A stretch of 64,000 nt of DNA from Eukaryota sp. TZLM1-RC (Eukaryota > Metamonada: BaSk clade), in assembly GCA_040285825.1 (NCBI GenBank), contig JAUPSS010000005.1, forward strand, positions 372,001 through 436,000, read 5' to 3'. Under the pieces are notes generated by a model. The model did not search any database. It saw nothing but the letters and a program-made list of their open reading frames with translations, and was not told where the DNA came from. The translations under genes and the position numbers were made by a program. Below, piece by piece: positions 53,310-62,141 of the stretch (position 1 is its first letter; each line of letters starts with the position of its first letter).

Positions 53310-55395
53310 AATGAGATGAATTTTTTCAGGAAAACGATTCACAAATTCATAAATAAAATTCTTTCCACCTCCAATAAAGGCAGCTTTGCAAAGGTAGCTT
53401 GATTTATGAAAATCAACACCACCAAAATTTGTACCACAAAAAATGTGGCTTCGTAACTGCGATGCATCAATTTCCAATAATTTTGCTAAAAAATTGGTTC
53501 TTTGTTCATTAAAAATGCGACAAAACTCCAAAGAAATTGATGGTGATGTTGATCTCAAAATATGAGTAAATTTTCCAGAACAACAGATTTTTAGGAAAAA
53601 GAATTTCAAATGTTTCTCAATATTTAAATTTTCTATTGATTCTAATTCATTTCCAAATTGAGTCAACAGAGTCGAAAGTTGGCTTTTGCCTTCATCAATA
53701 TTTCCGAGATAACAACCCAAAAAACGAAAACCAGACTGATCATAATTGATAGAGGGGACATTGACATCGTTAATGAAAAAATCAATTGGTTCATGGCCAA
53801 TAATCAAACATTTGGAGATATTCAATGAGAGACCAATATCTTCATAACGCTGTTGAATAAAAGTTGCTATTTGTTTCAGAATTGTAATAGGAGCAATTAC
53901 AGAAATGTCATCCATATATGCTACAATATCTATTTCTGGGAATTTTTCTTTCAATTCGCACATTAATGAATGAATTGCCAGACAAAAGAAAAAAGGACCA
54001 AGTGGATCACCTTGTTTAACACCTGAAGACGAAAGCAGGTCAAAGTTTTCATAGACCAATATGGATGATTTTCCATAAAATGAATAGAAAAAAGGCTCAA
54101 CTTCAGGAAAATGCTTTTGTAGTAAAGGTAAAATGGAAGAACGAGATACAGAATTGAAAGCATTCTTAAAATCTAAATTGAAGATGTAATTAGAATCACT
54201 GGAATTAAAAAACACATCAGACGAAAGAGCAGCAGGAGAAGCACCATCAATTGTCTTGATTCCAAATTGAAATGGACTGAAAATTCCTTGGCTTTTTTCC
54301 CAATTCTATTGAAACCAAGAGACGCAAGAATTCTTGAAAACGATTCTCCAATTGCAATTGGACGGATTTTGGATTGACTTTTTTTGAGGGCAATTAAGCG
54401 AGCACTAGTCATTTCAAAAGGGACTTTAATTTTTAACGTAAGAAGATTGTTGAAATAAAGAACAAGATCATCAGCAATTTCAGGACACTGTCCAACAGTT
54501 GATTTGATCATGTCAAAATTCAACAAAGATGGCCCAGGAGCTTTTCCAGTAGGCATTTGCTGAATCAGTTTCAATACTTCTGAAGCATTGACAGGATTTT
54601 GCAGCCAATAATCAACTGAATCTGGTTTAGTACAATGAAAATTTGCTTGTGGATGTAGATGATTCAATTGGAACAATGTGCTTTCATTACATTCAACTAA
54701 ATCAGAAGAGAATAGACATTGTTTTGCAGATCCAAAACGTCCTTTTAAAGCTAATTTTCTCACTAATTTTTCTTAAAATTTGATTTTTTCGATAAAAGTT
54801 ATTTATCTTTTTTCAGAAAAAATTTCCAAATAGGCGTAACATCCCATAATCCTTTACGGAGATTTTCATCAAAAGCACGAAGAACAACAGCAAAAGGTAT
54901 CGAAGCCAACGGACTAAGCTGAGCAGGAATACGAATGGGACAACGTAGCTGATCAGCAGCAACACAAGAATCACAAAAAAGTAAAGGTCAACCAGAATCA
55001 TTGACAGCAACAAGCTTTCGACAAAAAACACATTTTTTTTCATCTTTTTGATCTTCTTTGTTAGGAGTGTTATCGGGAATCTCACTTAAAATTTCATTTT
55101 CAGGATTGTGTGATAACGAAAAATTCAAATCAGCAGTTGCAGCACGAGCATTAAGTTTTTCCTTTTGAATAAGCGGACAAGTTGCAATGTTATGTCCGGA
55201 TTTTCGACATTTACTACATTTGCGGCCTGGTTTAGAAAAATTTTCATTTAAATTTTTTTCCAATGAATTTCTAGCATGGAGTGACAGGTGGGGAGAATGA
55301 GAACGATTGGTGGTTGAGGAGGTTGGTTTGTCAACATCACGTTCGGTACTTTTTGCAGTCCAGTCAGTATCACTGAGAGTGTTTGACATTGAGAC
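53310..55395 (-). mobile_element. LINE-E, 5' part (zinc knuckle and reverse transcriptase)
   Basis: Near full-length 5' part of LINE-E; with 46320-47374 it totals about 3.1 kb and about 1000 codons. It begins at ATG 55389 with a Ser/Thr-rich leader, a knuckle CSKCRKSGHNIATC (about residue 60) and a second C-x2-C pair (CVFCRK) completed by CDSC beyond an in-frame TGA (54990-54988). RT fingers follow in 54763-54173 (GKAPGPSLLNFDMIKS, ARLIALKKSQSKIRPIAIGE), then the palm in 54215-53310 (IFNLDFKNAFNSVSR, SSGVKQGDPLGP, AYMDDISVIAP). There is no room for an AP endonuclease before the RT. Further lesions: an in-frame TAA near 54805 and A-run shifts near 54775 and 54290. Confidence 0.87.
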
Positions 55396-55551
55396 TGGAG
55401 AAATTCAATCGAACCGACAGTAGGACGTCAAGTAGAGAAAAAGGAGGACGTTGAAAGTGAGTGAGAAAAAAAAAGCGTTCAAATTGAATACTTTCTCATA
55501 ATCATAACAACTGTAACCACTACTACACATCACAGTCAAATCAGTCATAGT

Positions 55552-57747
55552 ATGTCCAGCAAAGTTCTGGATCAACTTCTCAGTGAAAGGGTTCATTACA
55601 CTGAACTTCCTTCCGATATTCAGTCTGGTTTTACAGAATCTGAATATGAAAAACGTCTCCTAAACCACTCCTTCATCAGACATCTCCCATGGGATCCTTC
55701 CCTCACCTTCATACAAGAACCTTTATATTACACAAAACTCATTTCCACCATTCGCTCTTCTTTCGCCCTCTTCCCATATCACCTAGCTCAGAACATCTTT
55801 ACACACTGTCAGACATCCCCTTTCCGTTATTATATTGATATGCTTCACGAAACCATAGACCAAGAACTCTCTTATGATCACATCCCAAACTTCACTGCTC
55901 TAGACGTGGAGAGAACCACGGGCATTGGTAGAAATCAGTACATAGACATTGTAAATTCCTTTCGCCGAACTTCTAAATCAATGTTTTCTCGGCGCAAGAC
56001 AATCATTCGCTCGCTTCTCCCCTCTTCTCCTCTCACCCATTCTCTCCCTCAGTGGTGTTATGTAGAGCTGGGAGTAGTTAGGGTTGGGGACGTTGACTCG
56101 CTAAGTGAAACTGACAAGGGTACAATTGAACTTTTAAAACAGGAACCTTTGCCAATCACATCAATCAACCCGTCGACTCTATCCAGTCTTTTATCACGTG
56201 ATTACGTTTTGATCGCGTTTCCAGTTTCCCTTTCTGATGTTTTTATTGTCCAACCATTACAAGGCTTTGTCATGAACAGATTGGGAAATGATTGGTTTGA
56301 AGGGGTGCTGTACGATGTTTTCATGGCATTTAATGGAGTTTTCACTATTGAGTCGATTGCTTCCACTCTGTCTTTATCAGTAAATATAGTTTGTATAGCC
56401 GCTAGTGTGCTGGCAAGGCTCAATTTAGTGTTTAAAAGGTCAAAAACCGAGAACTCTCCATTGACTTCAGAAGATCAATTGATTGAGACACGTGTCGCTG
56501 TGTTTTGTGATTCTTTTTTGGCAGGTATCTTGATGATGGGACAGTTTGGTGGCGAATTAAAACAATGGGGACAGAATTTATTTGAGGTTGGCAAGATTGA
56601 TTATCATGCTATAACGACTGTTAAGAGTTTGTTGTTGACTGGGCTGGAGGAAGTTGACCTTGAACACGTGGAGCATGATGTGATGAGGTCGTATCAGTAT
56701 ACGTCATCACTGTCGATTTTGATTGAATCACTCTTGACTATCAAAGACTTGCCGTTTGATTTTATTCGGTTAGAATCGCTAAAACGATTGAAGTCAAATG
56801 TTGTCACCAAAATGATATCTTCCTTCTACACCAACTCAATCAATCTAACCACATCCTTCCCCCCATGCCTGCCCTCATCTCTCTCCAATACTAGTCCAAT
56901 GTTACCATTGTCAGCCCATGCTTGGATTCGTGCCTGGTGGAGGAGTACAGGAGATGAAAGGCTAAAAAGTTGGTTGTTTCCGAAAGGTTCTGTTTTTGAC
57001 ACTGTCCCGGTCGACTGGGAAGGTGATGACGTCATGGATCACGTGATAGTTGAGCCTATTCTCGACGGAAACCAACAAACTGCCAGTCAATATTCCGGAA
57101 ATGAAATTATTGACAATTGTTCATACATTTCAAGCTTTACTGGAACGGGGGCTTGTTTTCAGGATGGTGTTCTTTTAAAATCAATAGACGCATTAAATTG
57201 TGTTAATGATCTTGGGGCCAACTATCCTCTTAGTGTCACCAGAGTGCCTTGTGTGGAAAACTTTTGTTTGGTTGATGTACCTTTTCCTTTTGGTAACGTG
57301 GTTGATGACCTGTTTTTGAGCTGTGATGACGTGGGCAAGGTCAAAATTAAGAGATTTGTGTTGGTTGGAGGTGGTTGTGTTGAAAAGGATCACAATTGCG
57401 AAATATTCAAACTTTTAGATCCTCACAAGATGAAAATTTTAAATTTTGCCCAAAATTTACTATCATCATCTATTATTGAACGATCTTTTGGATTTGCCAG
57501 ATTTCTAGTGTTTTTTGATAATGAGATTTGCAAGATTTATCCTTATGATATTAGTTTTTCTATACCGCTTTTTAGCATTCCACTTACTAGACATCTATCA
57601 AAAATGTTGACTACAGTTGACTTTCTCCAGGTTTCAAAGGACAAAGAAAGTAATTCATTGACAAGTTCAATTGTAGATTTTATCACAAAAAATGGTGGAA
57701 TTTTTCACGAATTAGGTGTTTTGCCTTTTAAAACAGTTGAAATATAA
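55552..57747 (+). CDS. FAM91A1: FAM91 protein (golgin/TBC1D23 tether adaptor)
   Basis: A 731-residue intronless protein. The FAM91 N-domain is clear: [64 protein letters not shown] and [11 protein letters not shown] run parallel to the human block LYPYHLSDIMVKG...[30 protein letters not shown]...[30 protein letters not shown] matches [21 protein letters not shown]. The C-domain has [20 protein letters not shown] (human [20 protein letters not shown]), FEVGKIDY, and near the end [18 protein letters not shown] (human FGIPLFSSELNRKVC). FAM91A1 bridges TBC1D23 and the WDR11 complex in capture of endosome-derived vesicles at the trans-Golgi. It is slightly shorter than human (838). Confidence 0.9.
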   Translation: [731 protein letters not shown]

Positions 57748-58410
57748 TTCAAATGTGCAGAAAATAAACAACATTGTGCTTTTGTCTTTTCTTATCTATA
57801 TTTATCCACATTGTTCACAAATTAAGAGAATAAGCTCATCAAGAAACGTCATCAAGTTTCAATCAGTAATGATTGTTGGTGTTTACCCTAATCATGACCC
57901 AAAGCACTCGTAAGTGTGAGATTAGATTGTTGGAACTCAGCTAATTTAACAATACAGGAATTGAACTTAATATTTGATTGAAAACTCAGTGACTTCAATT
58001 TAATTATTGTTATAATTTTTGTTTTCACTTATTTTGGAAAGTATTGGATTTAAATTGTTTAATGTTCCATCATCAGCTTGTTGAATAATTTTTTGATTAA
58101 TAATAAAGTTTTTCAAATGTTGTCAATGGAGTTTTGACGCAGTTATCAGAAAGGTGGGACCAAATGATAATACAAATGCTGTGTAAAACGTCTTTTTCTC
58201 TAAACTCAATACATGGGAAAATTTCCTTCAGAAGTTCTAATGATTACTGCTAACACACATAACTGCCAAATTCATTTATTTAAAATATTTGTATTAATTA
58301 CGAAAAACTATTTTCCCAAATATCATTTCAACTGAAAAAGTAAACTCTGCATCAATATACAAAGCTAGGTTGACCTAACCTAGAGTGGATTTACCCTTTT
58401 TGAGGTGGAA
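57748..58410. other. AT-rich spacer
   Basis: FAM91 3' flank and upstream region of the next gene. No other gene or repeat is supported. Confidence 0.45.
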
Positions 58411-59364
58411 ATGAAAATGGAAACATATTGTTGGCAGAATTCTCATCGCAACTGTACTGTACTTTTAAATGGATTCCACACTGCCAAATCTAACTCCATG
58501 ATGAAACCAACTCAATTTAAAACGGTTTCTATCCATGTAATCATCATTCCAATCATTACAATATTGTCAATTGTTCTCCATGCCGTTGTTCCAGCTCCAG
58601 TTGATGACATTGAATTTGACTCGCGCTTGGTTGAGATCTTTGGCTTCGCAGTCGTTGCAACTACTTACTTCTTGTTGATTTTCACCCATTGTGCACTAGT
58701 CATCCGTTATTACCATAAACAATCCAAACATTCTACCAAATACATTGGTTTGCGTTTCGGCATTGCATTTGCTTTGGTTTATCAGGTAGGTATGCAGGAG
58801 GTTGTCGTTGAGGCCTCTCCCTTTGAGGCTTGGGGTCTAGAGTTTGTAGTTTTTCAGTTTTTTATGGGTTTTGCAGATGCTTTCCCTGTCCTTCTGTTGT
58901 GTGTTGCGCTCTCTCGATGGACTCTCAGTACTTTGAACACCCCAAAGATTTCGCTTGACGAGCAACAGAAATCAGTTTCGTTAAGCAGAGCCAAACCAAT
59001 CATTATTTTGCTAAGTGGATCTTTCTCTTATGTATTGCAGAGAGCTGTGACACATTCAACTGGTATTGTGTCCAGTGATTTTCAGAGCTATCCACTACAG
59101 ACAGTTGTGTGGACGATTCTTATGGGATTGACCTTCAGTATGTGCTATTTATTGTCCTATAGAGAGGTATCCGTCCTGACTTTGAGGAACCGATTGATAG
59201 CATTTGCACTAAGTTTTGGTGGTAATTGGGTACTATTCAACTCCTTTATTGGACTAGTTTTCAAAGGAACCATGCTACAAATGCTGTTTAGGAGTAGTTT
59301 AGATGTATTGGTCTTTGTGTTGACTATTTTTTTGGTTGAGTCGAATGTCAAACAATTGTCCTAA
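58411..59364 (+). CDS. unassigned membrane protein with about eight transmembrane segments
   Basis: 317 residues from ATG 58411; ATGs at 58498 and 58501 start nearer to the first helix and may be the true start. Eight hydrophobic segments of about 20-25 residues can be drawn, the first being HVIIIPIITILSIVLHAVV. Constrained-looking features are a glutamate pair in the third helix region (GMQEVVVEASPFEAWG), FADAFPVLL in the fourth helix and the SFGGNWVLFN turn in the seventh. I do not recognise the family. No signal peptide precedes helix 1. The neighbours (FAM91 and small coiled-coil genes) give no functional hint. A horizontally acquired gene is possible but untested. Confidence 0.72.
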   Translation: MKMETYCWQNSHRNCTVLLNGFHTAKSNSMMKPTQFKTVSIHVIIIPIITILSIVLHAVVPAPVDDIEFDSRLVEIFGFAVVATTYFLLIFTHCALVIRYYHKQSKHSTKYIGLRFGIAFALVYQVGMQEVVVEASPFEAWGLEFVVFQFFMGFADAFPVLLLCVALSRWTLSTLNTPKISLDEQQKSVSLSRAKPIIILLSGSFSYVLQRAVTHSTGIVSSDFQSYPLQTVVWTILMGLTFSMCYLLSYREVSVLTLRNRLIAFALSFGGNWVLFNSFIGLVFKGTMLQMLFRSSLDVLVFVLTIFLVESNVKQLS

Positions 59365-59517
59365 TTTTATTATGTTTAATGAACACTGTAATAAAAAGAA
59401 AACGATAATACCTCTTGCTCAAAGAACTGATCAAAGACCTGGTTCGTTGACGCACAAAGAATCAATCTTTCAATCTTTTGGACCCAAAATTGAATTATAT
59501 ACCATCTTTGGGCCCAA

Positions 59518-59853
59518 CTAAGTTCGTGGTTTCTTCAATGGTTGTTCCATCCTTGGTGGTAGTAAGCGCTTCTCTGTTTGCGTCCATGTATCTACTTTCA
59601 TTCTGATACTATTGGTCTTTTTCAGAGATTCTGCTTGTTTCTTCAGAATTTCCAACTTTGCACACACGTTCTGCTTAAGTTCAAGCAACTGAACTGTGAA
59701 TGATGTTTCTATATCGTGAATTGAATGGATTAAGTCCAACGCATTGAAAGTCGCTATATCATGATCATGATCTTTATGAGGCAGATGGCACAATGGTGTT
59801 CCATATGTTCTGTGTTTAGCCACTGGCCTCTGTGGAGGGTCTTTCTCCGACAT
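59518..59853 (-). CDS. small hypothetical protein with a coiled-coil segment
   Basis: 111 codons from ATG 59853. The middle (about 45-80: DLIHSIHDIETSFTVQLLEL, KLEILKKQAESL) has a heptad-like pattern. The end RMEQPLKKPRT is basic. No family is recognised and it is not clearly related to the two paralogs at 60.3 and 61.4 kb, although it is on the same strand and next to them. It lies tail-to-tail with the 8-TM gene about 150 bp away. The reading frame and its composition make a real gene plausible. Confidence 0.45.
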   Translation of the reverse strand: MSEKDPPQRPVAKHRTYGTPLCHLPHKDHDHDIATFNALDLIHSIHDIETSFTVQLLELKQNVCAKLEILKKQAESLKKTNSIRMKVDTWTQTEKRLLPPRMEQPLKKPRT

Positions 59854-60262
59854 TGCAAAGAAATTGTGGGAGCATAGGGATATCTCACAAAGTTAGCAGT
59901 GGTATAGTAGACTTTCTGCTCAATTTAACAGGAACTAGCTCTTTAGGATTCGGTTTTCATGTGTCAATGCTCGTCTAGATTTGAAACTGAATTGTCTGTA
60001 AGGTCAACAAATTCGATGTTAACACCATAACGAAATCTAAGTAATCGTTTGGAAAAGCAAATCATGGTCAATAGGTCTAACAGTTCATTGTTTGCTTCTT
60101 TTTTGTTGTAGTTATTCAATATACCTGCTGATTTTTCTGTTGAGAGTGCATTAGATAAAAAGAAATCAATAAATATATTGTTTCCATTCATCAATATTAT
60201 TAAATATTATATATAAATATTTAAAACTTTCATAATCATACCTTTAAAAAATCGGACTCACA
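59854..60262. other. spacer with a doubtful minus-strand ORF
   Basis: A 76-codon minus-strand frame (60194-59964, MMNGNNIFIDFFLSNAL...) is open but has no recognised features. It may be a lost exon or chance. Confidence 0.3.
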
Positions 60263-60574
60263 TCATTCTAAATACTCAACTTTGGCTTCAGCTTTCTCCA
60301 GTTTTTTACTGGCCATTTGCAAACCTTGTTCCTCCTTCGTTCTGGCGTCAAACTCGTGTCTATAGTAAGCTTACATCAACACTTACCGTTCAGCTGCTGC
60401 TATGCCATTTAGTCGTTCCACTGTTGATTTCTTCTCTACTTTCAGAATTTCTGCTTCTGATTTGTGCATGTGTTTCGCAACCCTTTTTCTTTGCTTTTGC
60501 TGGCTCTTCATTTCACTCTTCTGGGGCATCATTTTGGGAACATGTACTGACAAGCTGGGTTTGTGAGGTGTCAT
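60263..60574 (-). CDS. small basic coiled-coil protein, paralog 1 (two exons)
   Basis: Exons 60574-60387 and 60359-60263 give 94 residues. The N-terminus is Pro/His/Met-rich (MTPHKPSLSVHVPKMMPQK). The rest is a charged helix with Lys, Glu, Gln and Arg, with KRVAKHMHKSEAEILKVEKK and, in exon 2, KKLEKAEAKVEYLE. It is clearly related to the gene at 61389-61719: shared blocks include KSxQKxRKxxxKHxHxxE, the ERLxGIxxAER end of exon 1 and the exon-2 KKLxKAE segment. Both second exons are 97 nt and both introns interrupt the codon after AER in the same phase. The family is unknown to me. Four telomere-like hexamers lie about 150 bp upstream. Confidence 0.72.
60360..60386 (-). other. 27-nt intron of small paralog 1
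   Basis: Minus strand starts GTAAGT, has CTTACTA near the 3' end and ends TATAG. Splicing joins GAACG to ACACGAG and yields AERHEFDARTK, matching AERHELKAEK in the paralog. Confidence 0.85.
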
Positions 60575-60720
60575 GAGGTGGAGATCATTTTCTTTAGTTA
60601 GTAGGAATTTCAGCTCTCTAAAATTTCCACCTTTTAGGATATCTGAAAATTACATTCAGCATTTTCAAAAACCAAAAACAAAGACTACACAAATTCACCA
60701 AACACACAATAATGTTTTAG

Positions 60721-60744
60721 TTAGGGTTAGGGTTGGGGTTAGGG
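60721..60744 (+). repeat. short interstitial telomere-like repeat
   Basis: Four tandem hexamers, TTAGGG TTAGGG TTGGGG TTAGGG, preceded by TTAG at 60717. They lie upstream of paralog 1. Confidence 0.75.
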
Positions 60745-61388
60745 ACAGTCGAGAGAATCACCCTTAGGAACAATATCCTTGCCCTCCATTCATCAAAATG
60801 CTATCAGTATGTTCATAAGTATTTGAGGGAAGTTTTTTAGGGATTAGAGGAGATTTGAAGTAATTATAGTAATGACCATCAAATGTAAATTGCTTGTTTG
60901 GGGTGTTTCAAGTGCTCTTGTGAAGAGTAATTTAAGTTTGTATTTCATAGTGATATGAATAATGAATTTAAGCAATTTGAGCAATTCCTGTTGGTTATTG
61001 AAACAATTTTCAATGAATGTCATCAATCATAGTTGAAGATTACTCAAATGAATGTCATCCCACCTTTTAGTTTTATTTAGTTTTTTGATTTTTGTTTTAG
61101 TTTTTTATGAAATAGCTGTGTGAACAGCATGTTCAATTTGATCTTAGCCATTACAAATTAGCCGAACCAGAAGCGATATACAAAAGTTGCTATTTTTGAA
61201 GGCGTCCAATGATAAATCTTAGATGATACTTTATTTTTTGTGCATATTCACAAATACATTTTCCATAAAAAACTTCATCAGAAGAGATCTCTCCGAACAG
61301 AAGCTGCAGGTTTCCCAATGCTGATTTTATGAATTTTTGAATCAAATTGAGTTTATTTTCTCAACTGTTAATTGAATTTGCAATTCCA
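60745..61388. other. AT-rich spacer between the two small paralogs
   Basis: No gene or recognisable repeat that I can support; a 60-codon minus-strand frame at 61026-60844 has no family features. Confidence 0.45.
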
Positions 61389-61719
61389 CTATGGCAAATG
61401 GGAAGCCTCATCTTCAGCTTTTGTCAGTTTCTTGTTGGCCTTTTTGAGTCCCTTCTCCTCCTGTTTCTCAGCCTTCAATTCATGCCTGCGGTTAGTTTGG
61501 TCATAAATCACACCGTTCAGCTGACGAAATTCCATCAAGTCTTTCTTCAGTGGCTTTTTTTCTGGAATGCATCAGGTTCTCTTCAGCTTCGTGGATATGT
61601 TTTACAGCCTTCTTTCTTTCCTTTTGTTCACTCTTTAATTCACCCTTTTCAGACCTCAACTTAGGCATATGGGGCATTTTAAAATGGGGTTTTGGAAGAG
61701 GCATCTGGAAGTGTGTCAT
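61389..61719 (-). CDS. small basic coiled-coil protein, paralog 2 (two exons)
   Basis: Exons 61719-61514 and 61485-61389 give 100 residues. The N-terminus is rich in Pro, His and Met (MTHFQMPLPKPHFKMPHMPK), followed by a charged helix: KSEQKERKKAVKHIHEAEEN, KKATEERLDGISSAER, then exon 2 with HELKAEKQEEKGLKKANKKL, ending DEASHLP. Without splicing the frame ends early at AERCDL. The same intron position and exon-2 length as paralog 1 show a duplication. The function is unknown; the predicted long helix suggests a structural or nucleic-acid-binding role, but this is inference. Confidence 0.72.
61486..61513 (-). other. 28-nt intron of small paralog 2
   Basis: Minus strand starts GTGTGA, has AAACTAACC as a likely branch region and ends CGCAG. 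It sits at the same codon as the intron of paralog 1. Confidence 0.83.
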
Positions 61720-61799
61720 TTGAAAACAATTTGCTTTTCAACAACGTTCGCAGATATCTGAAAACAAACCCTGACCACCTTATATTTATTCAACAACGA

Positions 61800-62030
61800 A
61801 TATGAAACTATAAAATACACAATTAAAACTCCACATCCTCAAAATTTGCCTCCCCTACATCAAAACTTTTAATTACTAAAGATTCTCAAAATTTCCCAAA
61901 ACAAGACAGTGAATCAGAAATCAGTTTTACCATTCCCTTAAAAATAGAAAATACAATCCTGTTTTGCCAGTAAACACGATTGAAAATTCTTCCAGTTCTT
62001 TCCTTTACAACAACAACAAAAACAACAAAA
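61800..62030 (-). mobile_element. LINE-B-like 3'-end fragment
   Basis: Minus-strand remnant of the last LINE domain: the FNRVYWQNRIVFSIFKGMVK-like stretch decoded near 61930-61985 and a short 3' tail, with several breaks. It is more diverged than the other LINE-B ends. Confidence 0.6.
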
Positions 62031-62141
62031 ACCCTGACCACTGAAATTGAAATTGTTAACCGAAATTATCTTTGTTACAGTTTCGGAAATCCTGAATCTC
62101 TTTTTTAACCAAAATTAGCATGTTTTTCGACATGTGAACAC

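Noticed and set aside
54813-55085. 90-codon Leu/Val-rich minus-strand ORF that looks like a membrane protein
   Set aside because: It is a shifted frame of the LINE-E N-terminal region; the true frame gives the cysteine-rich CDSC and LRCP segment.
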